A DNA stretch of 64,000 nt from Ezakiella coagulans (GCF_003096635.1 NZ_QEKV01000006.1:1-64000), one strand, 5' to 3'; counted from the first letter of the stretch, positions 48,315 through 57,494 are shown. Notes: generated by a model from the sequence alone, not told the origin. Numbers and translations: made by a program.

Positions 48315-49393
48315 TGAGTGAAAAAGAAAAAGCTTTAGAAAAAGTAATGGAGCAAATAACTAAACAATTCGGTAAAGGTTCAATTATGAAGCTTGGCGAC
48401 AAGACTTCAATGCAAGTTGCTTCTATTCCTACAGGAAGTATTGATCTTGACATAGCTCTTGGAATTGGTGGAATTCCAAAGGGGAGAATTATTGAAGTAT
48501 ACGGTCCTGAAAGCAGCGGTAAAACAACTGTAAGTTTACACATGATTGCAGAAGTTCAAAAGCTTGGCGGAACTGCCGCATTTATCGACGCTGAACACGC
48601 TTTGGATCCCGCTTATGCTAAGAATTTAGGAGTTAATGTAGACGAACTAATTATTTCTCAACCGGACTATGGTGAACAAGCTCTTGAAATTACAGAATCA
48701 TTGGTAAGAAGTGGTGCTGTTGATATTATTGTAATAGACTCTGTTGCAGCTCTTGTGCCTAAAGTTGAAATAGATGGAGAAATGAGCGACCTTCAAGTTG
48801 GAGCACACGCAAGACTTATGAGTAAAGCTATGAGAAAATTGACAGGTGCAATTAATATTTCAAAAAGTACCTGTGTGTTTATTAACCAAGTCAGAGAAAA
48901 AGTTGGTGGCTATGGAAATCCTGAAGTAACAACAGGCGGTAGAGCACTTAAATTCTATTCAACTGTAAGACTTGAAATCAGAAGAAAAGAAATTATAAAA
49001 CAAGGCGATGAAATGATCGGCTCAAAAACGGTTGCAAAGGTTGTAAAAAATAAAGTTGCTCCACCTTTTAAAACTGCTGAGTTTGATATTATGTACGGGA
49101 CAGGTATTTCAAAAGAAGGGGATATTCTTAATGTTGCCGTTAAAAACGATATCATTAAGAAAGCCGGAAGCTGGTTCTCATATAATGGTGAAAACATTGG
49201 ACAAGGAGCCGAAAATTCGAAGGCATGGCTCAGAGATAACCCTGAAAGTATGTATGAGATAGACTCAAAAATAAGAGAAATGTATAACTTAAGACCTATT
49301 CCAAAGGAAAACTATATGAGTCATCTTAACAGAGAAGACGAGGTTATAGAACAACCAGATGATGTTGAAGTAACAGAAAGTGAAGATAAATAG
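48314..49393 (+). CDS. recA: Recombinase RecA
   Basis: 359 residues with GGAGG upstream. Walker A is GPESSGKTT, Walker [14 protein letters not shown]. The monomer interface is near the N-terminus, and loops L1/L2 are at [17 protein letters not shown]. The acidic C-terminus ([19 protein letters not shown]) is usual. Its modulator RecX is at 7443. No SOS box was seen here, as the gene sits inside an operon. Confidence 0.97.
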   Translation: MSEKEKALEKVMEQITKQFGKGSIMKLGDKTSMQVASIPTGSIDLDIALGIGGIPKGRIIEVYGPESSGKTTVSLHMIAEVQKLGGTAAFIDAEHALDPAYAKNLGVNVDELIISQPDYGEQALEITESLVRSGAVDIIVIDSVAALVPKVEIDGEMSDLQVGAHARLMSKAMRKLTGAINISKSTCVFINQVREKVGGYGNPEVTTGGRALKFYSTVRLEIRRKEIIKQGDEMIGSKTVAKVVKNKVAPPFKTAEFDIMYGTGISKEGDILNVAVKNDIIKKAGSWFSYNGENIGQGAENSKAWLRDNPESMYEIDSKIREMYNLRPIPKENYMSHLNREDEVIEQPDDVEVTESEDK

Positions 49394-49405
49394 GTCTAAT
49401 TAAAT

Positions 49406-50380
49406 ATGAAATTTTTGTACTTTACAGATACTCATATCAGAGCTAACTCTCCGAGTAAACGAAAAGATAATTATGTAGAGTCTTTATTAGAAAAATTTCA
49501 AGAAATTAAAAATATAGGTTCTGATAATGATGTTGATTTTTACGTTCATGGAGGGGATCTCCTTGACAGGCCTGACGTTCCGATTCAAACTATAAGACGG
49601 TTTGTAAGAGTAATGCAATCATTTAAAAGACCTATATTTTTTGTACCCGGTAATCACGACATATATGCTTACAATGTTGAAAGCTTAAATAGAACCGCTT
49701 TGCCACTTCTTGATGACTTTGGACTTCTATCTATTATGAGCGACACGTCTCCTGTATTATTCACTATAGACGATGTTTCAGTTGCTCTGCATTCCGCATC
49801 TTACAACGGAGATTTAGACACGGATATTGGAAGAGAAAAATATATAGTTAAGGAAAAGCTTGCCGATTTTGATATTCTTTTTGCACATGGCATGCTTCTC
49901 ACTAAACCATTTAAAAATATTTCTTACACATTAATCGACGATATAAAACACACAAAAGCTGATCTAACTATTTGCGGACATTATCATACCGGATTTTCAA
50001 TACAAAAAGTCGATGATAAATATTTTTATAATCCCGGCTCTGTGGCAAGGGTTTCAGCTACTGAAATTGAACTTAAAAGAAAGCCGAAAGTATCAATTAT
50101 AACGCTCGAAAAAAATAAAGATATTGCGATTGAAGATTTTTATTTAAAATCAGCTAAGCCTGGGGAAGAAGTGCTCGATAGGGAAGCGATTTTAAGAGAT
50201 AAGGAAGAAAATCAAAGACTTGAACTCCAAAAGTATGAGATTGAAAAGATTGATTTTGATAGAATTATGGATATAAGGGAACTTTTAAATAAAATTGATA
50301 TAACAGAAAGCCTGAATGAAGAAGTAAGAAACAAGGCAATCGAACTCGTCACGGAGGCACAAAATGAACAAATCGACTGA
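49406..50380 (+). CDS. Metallophosphoesterase, SbcD/Mre11-like nuclease
   Basis: 324 residues. The five phosphoesterase motifs are complete: FTDTHIR, GGDLLDRPD, VPGNHD, FAHGM and GHYHTG. This fits a two-metal nuclease of the Mre11/SbcD or phage gp47 type. The C-terminal part (about 250-324) is helical, where Mre11-type proteins contact the ATPase. It starts 12 bases after recA and overlaps by 17 bases the gene for a Rad50-like ATPase, so it is probably the nuclease of that complex. It is divergent from classical SbcD. Confidence 0.88.
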   Translation: MKFLYFTDTHIRANSPSKRKDNYVESLLEKFQEIKNIGSDNDVDFYVHGGDLLDRPDVPIQTIRRFVRVMQSFKRPIFFVPGNHDIYAYNVESLNRTALPLLDDFGLLSIMSDTSPVLFTIDDVSVALHSASYNGDLDTDIGREKYIVKEKLADFDILFAHGMLLTKPFKNISYTLIDDIKHTKADLTICGHYHTGFSIQKVDDKYFYNPGSVARVSATEIELKRKPKVSIITLEKNKDIAIEDFYLKSAKPGEEVLDREAILRDKEENQRLELQKYEIEKIDFDRIMDIRELLNKIDITESLNEEVRNKAIELVTEAQNEQID

Positions 50381-51833
50381 TAATAGAAAAATATCCACAA
50401 TTATCATTAAAAACTTCCAATCACACAGACATACTGTTTTAAATTTAGATGAGCACGTTAATGTGATTCTGGGCTCTTCAGACGTTGGTAAAACTGCAAT
50501 TTTGCGTGCACTTGGATGGGTGTTTTTTAATGAACCACAAGGGACAGCGTTTATAAGAGCAGGTGAAACCTCCACTTCAGTTGAACTGATATATAGTGAC
50601 GGCTATAGTGTTAAGAGAATCCGAAATAAAAAGTTCAACGGCTATCATATAAATCATCCCGATTTTGATGAGCCGAAAAAACTATCCGGTTTCGGAAGCT
50701 CCGTTCCTGAAGAAATTCAAGAGATTACGGGAGTTAGAAAGTTTGAAATCGCAGATAAAATTGAATCACCTATAACATATCAAACACAGCTCGAAGGTGC
50801 GTTTCTTCTTTCTGAATCGAGCATTAAAAAAGCCAAGGCAATCGGTGCAATTTCAAATGTAAATATTATAGACAGAGCAATTCAGATTGCAAATTCCAAT
50901 ATTAAAGACTTTAGAAAAAATATAAATACTTCCGAAGAAGCCTTGAAAAATTCTGAAGAGCAAATAAAAGAGTATGATAATCTTGACGAAAGAAAACAAA
51001 ATCTTGAAAAAGTTAAAGATTTGTATTCTGAACTTATTCAAAAAAATAAAATGAATGAAAATCTTTCAGTTTTAAATCAGAGGTTGGATAATAATATAGA
51101 ACGAATTAAAACTGAAGAAAATACAATTAAAAGCTTGAGTTTTGTTGACGAAACATATAAAACATACTATAAATTAAACTCTCTTTTAATTAAAGGGGCA
51201 GACTACTATAACAAGTTTATGAATCTAAGAAATAACGAAGCATTATATGAAACAAATATGAAAATTATTAATAATACGAACTTCTTAGAAGATGCAAATC
51301 CGAAGTTCGAAAATGTTGTTTCTTTGATTAGAAGATTTAATACGCTTACAAATATTAATAAGGATCTTGAAAGGGTAGAAGAGTCGCAAAAGAGAAATGA
51401 AGAAATTATATCCGGATCTAAGAATTTAGACAAAATATATGATACTGTAAAATATACACAAAATATTTTAAATAAATTTCAATTGTTACAAAACCTTCAT
51501 AATAGACTAGTTACTATAGAAAGAACTATAGCTGAAGTAGAAAAGGATATAGAACCTCTATTTATTGAAAACTTGTCAAAATATTTAAATTACGTAATAA
51601 ATCTCGACGAAAAGTTTAATGACTACAATACTCTATATAACTCACTTTTTTCAAAAAATTCAGATATTGAATATTCACAAAATATTATAAATAATTTAGA
51701 TAATGAAATAAATGAAAAGCTTAATTCTTATCTAGAAGTGTTACAAAAAAGCAATATTTGTCCAATGTGCGGTTCAAAGATAACCGAAGAACATATAGAA
51801 AAAATTAGAAAGGAATACACAAATGAACTATGA
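50364..51833 (+). CDS. Rad50/SbcC-like ATPase, N-terminal half ending in a zinc-hook motif
   Basis: 489 residues. The SMC-type N-terminus TIIIKNFQSHRHTVLNLDE leads to the Walker A loop GSSDVGKTAILRAL (residues about 35-48). About 300 residues of coiled coil follow. Near the C-terminal end lies CPMCGSKI, which resembles the Rad50 zinc hook (CxxC). The normal descending coil and the Walker B half are missing and are encoded by the next two ORFs, each in a new frame. CACGGAGG precedes the start, inside the nuclease gene. Confidence 0.85.
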   Translation: MNKSTDNRKISTIIIKNFQSHRHTVLNLDEHVNVILGSSDVGKTAILRALGWVFFNEPQGTAFIRAGETSTSVELIYSDGYSVKRIRNKKFNGYHINHPDFDEPKKLSGFGSSVPEEIQEITGVRKFEIADKIESPITYQTQLEGAFLLSESSIKKAKAIGAISNVNIIDRAIQIANSNIKDFRKNINTSEEALKNSEEQIKEYDNLDERKQNLEKVKDLYSELIQKNKMNENLSVLNQRLDNNIERIKTEENTIKSLSFVDETYKTYYKLNSLLIKGADYYNKFMNLRNNEALYETNMKIINNTNFLEDANPKFENVVSLIRRFNTLTNINKDLERVEESQKRNEEIISGSKNLDKIYDTVKYTQNILNKFQLLQNLHNRLVTIERTIAEVEKDIEPLFIENLSKYLNYVINLDEKFNDYNTLYNSLFSKNSDIEYSQNIINNLDNEINEKLNSYLEVLQKSNICPMCGSKITEEHIEKIRKEYTNEL

Positions 51834-52065
51834 AGAACGAGCAAATCAAATAAAAAAAGAGCTTGATCAGGCGTCTCAAAAAAGAGATAGGGCACAGGGA
51901 ACTCTTGACAGTTTAAAAGCTCAAAAAGAAGAAATCATTAAAGAGATTATAAATGCAGGCTCAACTCCTGAAACAATAAAAGCTGACCTCGATAATATTG
52001 CAAAAGAAATCGAAGAAAAGCTTCAAATCTGTGAAAAACTTATAGAAGAAAACAATGCAAATTAA
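51823..52065 (+). CDS. Small coiled-coil protein between the two ATPase halves
   Basis: 80 residues, almost wholly predicted coiled coil (heptads from about 5 to 45 and 52 to 78, broken by INAGSTPET). The start lies 11 bases inside the end of the upstream ORF with AAAGGA before it. The stop lies 11 bases after the next start. It may stand for the descending arm of a Rad50 coil made as a separate chain. No family recognised. Confidence 0.75.
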   Translation: MNYEERANQIKKELDQASQKRDRAQGTLDSLKAQKEEIIKEIINAGSTPETIKADLDNIAKEIEEKLQICEKLIEENNAN

Positions 52066-52780
52066 TGAAATTAAAGAATTCATAGATGATACAAATAAGA
52101 AGATTATAAGCGATGAAGTAAAAAAGGAGATGCTTGAGAAAAAGATTGACGAACTTAAAAATACAATCTCAGATGCGAACAACTCGATTGAACTCTATAC
52201 ACAAACAATTCTTCTTTTGAATCATGCAATTCAATATGCGAGACAGCAATCTAAGAATATAATAGAAAATATAGTCACTCTTTGTCTAAGATATGTTTTT
52301 AAAACAAATATACGTTTTATTATTAAAGATGAGATGTCTCAGAAATCAACCGGTATGGAATTCTATGTAACAGATGAAAATGGAAATATTGACAATCTTA
52401 CAAAGCCTGAAGACTCAAGAGGTGGGGGAATTGTTGACGTTGTTAGTCTTGGGCTACGTCTGTCAATTTCTGAAATTCTTACACGAAATGGTATCCTAGG
52501 ACCAATTATTCTCGATGAGCCTGCAAAATATGTTTCTAAAGAATATATACCTAATGTAGGTCTATATCTTAAAGGTTTTTCAGATGAATACGACAGACAG
52601 ATTATTATGGTTACTCACGATGACTATCTGTCTGCAATAGGAGACAGCTGTTTTGAACTTGAGCAAACTGACGGCGTTACAAAGATTGTAAAAACCAAAA
52701 ATGGAGTAATTGAAGAATCTTCAATAGAAGAATTAGTTGATTTGGATGAAGATGAAAATATTGAATTTGAAATCCAATAA
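52055..52780 (+). CDS. Rad50/SbcC-like ATPase, C-terminal half
   Basis: 241 residues. A coiled-coil N-terminus (about 1-75) leads to an ABC-type head: signature region SRGGGIVDVVSLGLRLSISE, Walker B GPIILDEPAKYVS and the H-loop MVTHDD. There is no Walker A, which is supplied by the 50364 ORF. An acidic tail ends the protein. The start overlaps the small coil gene by 11 bases with only a weak AGAAGA ribosome site, so coupled translation is likely. Confidence 0.85.
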   Translation: MQINEIKEFIDDTNKKIISDEVKKEMLEKKIDELKNTISDANNSIELYTQTILLLNHAIQYARQQSKNIIENIVTLCLRYVFKTNIRFIIKDEMSQKSTGMEFYVTDENGNIDNLTKPEDSRGGGIVDVVSLGLRLSISEILTRNGILGPIILDEPAKYVSKEYIPNVGLYLKGFSDEYDRQIIMVTHDDYLSAIGDSCFELEQTDGVTKIVKTKNGVIEESSIEELVDLDEDENIEFEIQ

Positions 52781-52829
52781 TAGTTATAAAAATTTTGTAT
52801 AAAATTTATTTAAAAAGCCCATTTTTAAA

Positions 52830-52858
52830 TTGACTTTTAATTAAAAAAGCGTTACAAT
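52830..52858 (+). promoter_or_regulatory. Promoter of rny
   Basis: TTGACT (52830-52835) and TACAAT (52853-52858), spacer 17 bases. Start expected near 52865, 35 bases before the ATG. Confidence 0.7.
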
Positions 52859-52899
52859 AGATATAGGACCTAAACAACTAAATAGAAAGGAGAAAATAA

Positions 52900-54441
52900 A
52901 TGCCAATTGTTTATTATTTTCTGATTTTCATATTTTCCTTAGGTTGCGGTATTTTTGTAGGTTATTTATTGCGAAAAAAAGTTTCCGAAAAAGCCATCGG
53001 TTCTGCTGAAGAAGAAGCACGTAGAATTCTTGAAGATGCAAGAAAAGATGGAGAAGCGGAAAAGAAAGAATTAATCTTAAATGCTAAAGAAGAAATTCAA
53101 AAATCTAAAGATGAACTTGAACTAGAATCTAAAGATAGACGAAGAGAATTCCAAAGTACAGAGAAAAGACTTATAAGTCGCGAAGAAACCCTGGACAGAA
53201 AAATTGACAATTTACAAAAAAAGGAAGATAAGCTAAATCAAAAGATTAAAGATATCGAAGATAAAAATTTGCGTGCAGACGAATTGGTTAAATCACAAGA
53301 ACAAAAACTTGAAGAAATCTCAGGTCTTACTCGTGAGGAAGCAAAGAATATTCTTATCGCCGATCTTGATCATGAAATGACACAAGAAACGGCTATTCGT
53401 ATAAGACAAATGGAAGACAAAATCAAGGATTCCAGTGATGAAACAGCAAGAGAAATTATATCTTCTGTCATTCAAAGAGTCGCATCTGACTATGTTAATG
53501 AAACAACAGTCACAGTTGTCGATTTGCCGAATGATGATATGAAAGGTAGAATTATAGGTAGGGAAGGAAGAAATATAAAAGTTCTAGAAAGCCTTACAGG
53601 TGTTGATTTAATTATTGATGATACACCGGAAGCTGTTGTACTTTCAAGTTTTGACCCAATAAGGAGAGAAGTTGCAAGACTTTCTCTAACCAGACTTATT
53701 CAAGATGGAAGGATTCAACCTGCACGAATTGAAGAAACTGTTGAAAAGGCAAAAGAAGATGTTAACAAGATTATTACTGAAGCCGGTAATAATGCTGTTA
53801 TTGAAACTGGATTACATGGTATTAATCCGGAACTTCAAAAGTATTTGGGACGACTCAAATATAGAACAAGTTATGGCCAAAATGTACTCGACCACTCAAT
53901 AGAGGTTTCACACCTTGCCGGTATGATGGCAGAAGAAATTGGAGCCAATGTAAGAGTTGCAAAAATGGGCGGGTTGCTTCATGATATCGGAAAGGGTATC
54001 GATAGAGAATTCGAAGGAACTCACGTAGAACTTGGAGTTAATCTTGCTAAACGTTACAAGATAAGTAAAGAGGTTATACACTGTATAGAGGCTCACCACA
54101 ATGATGTTGAACCTCAATCAGTTGAAGCATTCCTTGTGCAAGCTGCTGACGCTATAAGTGCGGCAAGACCTGGTGCAAGACGCGAAACTCTAGAAAGTTA
54201 TATCAAACGTCTAGAAAAACTTGAAGAGATTGCAAACTCATTTGACGGTATCGAAAAAACTTATGCAGTTCAAGCAGGACGTGAAGTAAGAATTTTGGTT
54301 AAACCTGATAAAGTTTCTGATGATGAAATGACAGTTATGGCACACGATATTGCTAAGAGAATTGAAGAAGAAATGCAATATCCTGGTCAAATAAAAGTAA
54401 ATGTAATTAAAGAGGTTAGAAAATCTCATTTAGCAAAATAG
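52900..54441 (+). CDS. rny: Ribonuclease Y
   Basis: A 513-residue membrane-bound endoribonuclease that starts mRNA decay. One N-terminal membrane helix (about 4-25), a long coiled coil (about 30-170), a KH domain ([21 protein letters not shown]) and an HD domain with [12 protein letters not shown] and the motif around HNDVEP. AGAAAGGAG precedes the ATG. It has its own promoter and terminator, so it is expressed independently of the recA unit. Confidence 0.96.
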   Translation: MPIVYYFLIFIFSLGCGIFVGYLLRKKVSEKAIGSAEEEARRILEDARKDGEAEKKELILNAKEEIQKSKDELELESKDRRREFQSTEKRLISREETLDRKIDNLQKKEDKLNQKIKDIEDKNLRADELVKSQEQKLEEISGLTREEAKNILIADLDHEMTQETAIRIRQMEDKIKDSSDETAREIISSVIQRVASDYVNETTVTVVDLPNDDMKGRIIGREGRNIKVLESLTGVDLIIDDTPEAVVLSSFDPIRREVARLSLTRLIQDGRIQPARIEETVEKAKEDVNKIITEAGNNAVIETGLHGINPELQKYLGRLKYRTSYGQNVLDHSIEVSHLAGMMAEEIGANVRVAKMGGLLHDIGKGIDREFEGTHVELGVNLAKRYKISKEVIHCIEAHHNDVEPQSVEAFLVQAADAISAARPGARRETLESYIKRLEKLEEIANSFDGIEKTYAVQAGREVRILVKPDKVSDDEMTVMAHDIAKRIEEEMQYPGQIKVNVIKEVRKSHLAK

Positions 54442-54464
54442 TGCCCATTATAGGCACTATTTTT
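54438..54464 (+). terminator. Terminator of rny
   Basis: ATAGTGCC (54438-54445) pairs with GGCACTAT (54453-54460), loop CATTATA, then five T residues. The stop codon TAG lies within the 5' arm. Confidence 0.9.
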
Positions 54465-55097
54465 ATACATAAAATTAAATTAAGATAGATTAAAAGTAAT
54501 ATTAATTTGAGTTTAATATTTATTATATGAATATAATTTTAAAATTATAGGAATTTATCATAAAATCATTTATAATTAATCATAATTCTTATAATATTAA
54601 ATAGAAGCATTAAATACTTACATATATAATATTTGATATATGTATAATAAGAAATTTTTTCTCAAAATCTTTAAATTTATAATTTCAACAATAAATAAAA
54701 ATTCAAGATTATTTATTTTATATGAAGTGTTATATTTATTATCTAAACTATATATATCTATATTGTTTTCATGCATATGTTATAAAAACAAACTAGCTTT
54801 GTAATGATAATTTTTAATAGGGTAGGTCCTATTTAATGATTTTATATATAACTATTAATATCTTAGTGTAAATACATACAAAATTTATAAATGAAATCGG
54901 TATCAAAATTGTTATATAAATATAATGATCAAAAAATATGTATATTAAAATTTTGTTTATGAATAGTATGCGATAAAATTTAATTATAATAGAATTTATT
55001 TTGGCTTTGATTATAATTTTAGATTAACGTTTTAGATATTTTGTCTAAACGCTAAAAATTTTAATTATATTTTATAGTAACTATTTTAAATTTATGC
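54465..55097. other. AT-rich gene-free stretch
   Basis: About 630 bases of extremely AT-rich sequence with no ORF carrying a ribosome site. The only GC-containing features are AATAGG/CCTATT flanking GTAGGT at 54816-54833 and an imperfect inverted repeat at 55024-55055. By base composition it differs sharply from the rest of the window. It may hold unrecognised regulatory or chromosome-terminus elements, but nothing firm can be called. Confidence 0.6.
55024..55055. repeat. Imperfect inverted repeat upstream of the Xer gene
   Basis: TTAACGTTTTAGA (55024-55036) faces TCTAAACGCTAA (55044-55055) across TATTTTG. The arms match except for one mismatch and one missing base. Its place 43 bases before the -35 box would suit a recombinase- or regulator-binding site. 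Confidence 0.45.
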
Positions 55098-55126
55098 TTG
55101 ACATTTATTTGGAGTAGGGGTATAAT
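55098..55126 (+). promoter_or_regulatory. Consensus promoter of the Xer recombinase gene
   Basis: TTGACA (55098-55103) and TATAAT (55121-55126), both perfect consensus, with a 17-base spacer. Start near 55133. This is the best promoter in the window. Confidence 0.8.
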
Positions 55127-55139
55127 AGAAATATAAAAT

Positions 55140-55167
55140 ATGTCACAAAATAGTTATTTTGCGACAA
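55140..55167. repeat. 28-base dif-like palindrome in the Xer gene leader
   Basis: Arms ATGTCACAAAA (55140-55150) and TTTTGCGACAA (55157-55167) are inverted copies matching at 9 of 11 positions, around a 6-base centre TAGTTA. This is the 11-6-11 layout of Xer/dif sites. It is also compatible with an operator or an RNA hairpin, since one mismatch is a G-U pair. Confidence 0.5.
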
Positions 55168-55182
55168 AGAGGGGGAGTTATT

Positions 55183-56172
55183 GTGGAAACAGGTCTACCA
55201 CTTGTTTTATCGGACTTTTTAGACTATTTATCCAGTGTAAAAAGCCATAGCAAAAATACCGTTAAAGAATATTCTTATGACTTAGTAAGCTTTTTAAAAT
55301 TCATTAGACTTAGAAAAGAAAATTTAAAAGACATCTCTTTTCATGATATAAATATCGAATCAATAGATGCCAAATATCTCGACAGCATTACACTTCAGGA
55401 TATGTATGCCTATATCGCTTTTAAAGACAGAGTCGATTCAAACGGCTCTGCGGCAAAATTTAGAAAAGTTGCAAGCATTAGAGCTTTCTATAAGTATCTA
55501 TATGAGAAAATTAAAGTTGTTTCGAATAATCCTTCGTATGAGCTCGAATACCCTAAGCTTGATAAGCGTCTACCTATATATCTTACTCTAAACGATGCTA
55601 CAAAGCTTTTAGAGACCGTTGAGACGGAAAAAAATGTTTTCCTCAAAAAAAGAGATTTTGCTATCATGATGGTCTTTTTAAACTGTGGGCTTCGTTTGTC
55701 GGAGCTTGTTAGCCTTAATGTTGATTCCATTCACGATGACAACAGCGCATCCGTTGTTGGTAAAGGAAATAAAGAGCGTATTATCTTTTTAAATGAAGCC
55801 ACTATAGACTCTATAAACGATTATCTAACTGTAAGGCCTGCTGAGAGTCTTATTAATGAAAAAGATAAAAAAGCACTTTTTTTAAGTCAACAAAACAATC
55901 GAATTTCAAATCGTGCAGTGCAACATATGATTGAAAAACGCGTCAAAGAAGCCGGTTTATCGAGCGATTATACCGTTCATAAACTAAGACATACCGCAGC
56001 AACTTTGATGTATAAATATGGCGATGTTGATATTTTAACGTTAAAAGAAGTTTTAGGTCATTCAAATGTCGCAACAACTCAAATCTATACACACCTTGAC
56101 AATGAAATCATAAAAAAAGCTACTGAAAGCAATCCTCTCAGTAACTTCAATCTAAAAGATGAAGAAAAATAG
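55183..56172 (+). CDS. Xer-type tyrosine recombinase
   Basis: 329 residues from a GTG at 55183, chosen because GGGGGAG (55171-55177) is correctly placed; the in-frame TTG at 55159 lies inside the upstream palindrome. An N-terminal SAM-like core-binding domain (about 5-95) and a catalytic domain with Arg in CGLRLSELVSLN, Lys in VGKGNKERII, HKLRHTAATLMY (His-x-x-Arg), LGHSNVATTQIYTH (His and nucleophile Tyr). Family: XerC/XerD/XerS. Such enzymes resolve chromosome dimers at dif. Which Xer type it is cannot be decided from sequence; the upstream palindrome is a candidate target. Confidence 0.92.
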   Translation: METGLPLVLSDFLDYLSSVKSHSKNTVKEYSYDLVSFLKFIRLRKENLKDISFHDINIESIDAKYLDSITLQDMYAYIAFKDRVDSNGSAAKFRKVASIRAFYKYLYEKIKVVSNNPSYELEYPKLDKRLPIYLTLNDATKLLETVETEKNVFLKKRDFAIMMVFLNCGLRLSELVSLNVDSIHDDNSASVVGKGNKERIIFLNEATIDSINDYLTVRPAESLINEKDKKALFLSQQNNRISNRAVQHMIEKRVKEAGLSSDYTVHKLRHTAATLMYKYGDVDILTLKEVLGHSNVATTQIYTHLDNEIIKKATESNPLSNFNLKDEEK

Positions 56173-56206
56173 AAAAGTCATTTTGATTTTTCTTCATCTT
56201 TTTTTA
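56155..56206 (+). terminator. Terminator built into the 3' end of the Xer gene
   Basis: AAAGATGAAGAAAAAT (56155-56170) pairs perfectly with ATTTTTCTTCATCTTT (56186-56201), followed by a T run. The 5' arm encodes the last codons of the recombinase. It lies between two converging genes and may stop transcription from both sides. Confidence 0.85.
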
Positions 56207-56231
56207 TTTATAATTGTTAAAATAATTGCAA

Positions 56232-57494
56232 TTATTTTTTATCTAAATTTCTAAGCCCAAACATCAATGCAATCTTTGCATGCTCATATGTTATTCCACC
56301 TTGATAATATGCAGCGTATGGCTCTCTCATAGGCGCATCACAACTTATTTCAATGCTTGAGCCTTCGACAAATCCAGGTGCCGCCATAATAACTTGGTCT
56401 TCATAGCCCGGCATGTCCCAAGCGGTAGGAATTGCATACGAATCCACAGCTCCGGCTTGTTGAACGCCGATTGTAAATTGTTTAAGTGCTTCTTTATCTT
56501 CAAATATAATCGTTTGTACAATGTCGCTCTTTGGAAATGTTTCCTCTGGAATAATTTTATATCCTCTGTCCTTCATTACGTGTGCAATGAGATATGCACC
56601 CTTCATTGCTTGTCCGACCACGTGCGGTGCAAGAAAAAGTCCTTGAAGGGTAAATCTAGTTGTGCCGAAAGTAAGACCTACTTCCTTCCCTATTCCCGGT
56701 GCTGTCAAATTGTTCGCAGCACACTCGATGAGGTCTTTTTTACCAACCAAATATCCGCCTGAAAAGGCAATTCCTGCCCCCGGATTTTTAATTAAGCTTC
56801 CTGCCATTAGATCAGCACCGACGTCTGTAGGCTCATCATATTCGGTAAACTCGCCATAGCAATTGTCCACAAAAATAATAACGTCTTTTTTATAATCCTT
56901 AACAAACTTAATAATTTCTCCTATTTCATTAATATTAAAAGCTCTTCTTAGTGAATAACCGGTGGATCTTTGTATGGCAACAACTTTTGTTTTATCGTTT
57001 ATAGCATCTGAAATCGCTTTTTTATCAAATTGATTATTCTCATCAAGCGGTACATATTTTACACTGATACCTTTTGATTTTAGATTGTTTTTTTCATTTC
57101 CTACATATCCTAATGATTTTTGCATTGTATCATACGGAATGCCGGAAATATATAATAGCTCATCTCCCGCATTTAAAACAGAATCAAGTCCAAGATAAAT
57201 CGCATGTGTCCCTGACGCAATAGACGGTCTTACGAGCGCATCTTCAGTGTTAAATACTTTACTATATATCGATTCGGTTTTATCTCTACCAGGGTCTGCA
57301 TATCCATAACCTGTAGGCCAAAAAAAGTCTCCAGAACCAAGATTGGCGGCTTGCATTGCCATCAAAACTTTCTTTTGATTGTGAAAAACTATTTTATCAA
57401 CTTCTGTAAATTGAGTTGTTATTTTAGTCTCCGCAAGCTCAATTTCGTCAACAATATCTTTATTTATATTATAATAATTATAAAAATCCCTCAT
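56232..57494 (-). CDS. Methionine gamma-lyase-family PLP enzyme (COG4100, aluminium-resistance type)
   Basis: 420 residues from the ATG at 57494, which overlaps miaA; the longer reading from 57512 lies wholly inside it. Family blocks: GYGYADPGRDKTESIYSKVF, RPSIASGTHAIYLGL, FVDNCYGEFTEYDEPTDVGADL is split over two motifs, and KNPGAGIAFSGGYLVGKKDL, where a lysine binds pyridoxal phosphate. Proteins of this family are annotated as cystathionine beta-lyase-like or methionine gamma-lyase-like; substrate not proven. The stop codon lies in a 20-base palindrome (56219-56238). Confidence 0.88.
   Translation of the reverse strand: MRDFYNYYNINKDIVDEIELAETKITTQFTEVDKIVFHNQKKVLMAMQAANLGSGDFFWPTGYGYADPGRDKTESIYSKVFNTEDALVRPSIASGTHAIYLGLDSVLNAGDELLYISGIPYDTMQKSLGYVGNEKNNLKSKGISVKYVPLDENNQFDKKAISDAINDKTKVVAIQRSTGYSLRRAFNINEIGEIIKFVKDYKKDVIIFVDNCYGEFTEYDEPTDVGADLMAGSLIKNPGAGIAFSGGYLVGKKDLIECAANNLTAPGIGKEVGLTFGTTRFTLQGLFLAPHVVGQAMKGAYLIAHVMKDRGYKIIPEETFPKSDIVQTIIFEDKEALKQFTIGVQQAGAVDSYAIPTAWDMPGYEDQVIMAAPGFVEGSSIEISCDAPMREPYAAYYQGGITYEHAKIALMFGLRNLDKK

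Noticed and set aside
51800-52080. Sequencing frameshifts that broke a normal sbcC
   Set aside because: Each downstream ORF has its own ATG placed before the upstream stop, with a ribosome site at 51808; a single base error would not create both. Reads are still needed to be certain.
49406-52780. Prophage origin of the nuclease/split ATPase locus
   Set aside because: The phage-like gp46/gp47 similarity is noted, but there are no integrase, capsid, tail or lysis genes nearby and the locus sits in the recA operon with matching base composition.
54721-54803. A 24-codon ORF in the AT-rich stretch
   Set aside because: No ribosome site, composition follows the local AT background, and it matches nothing recognisable.
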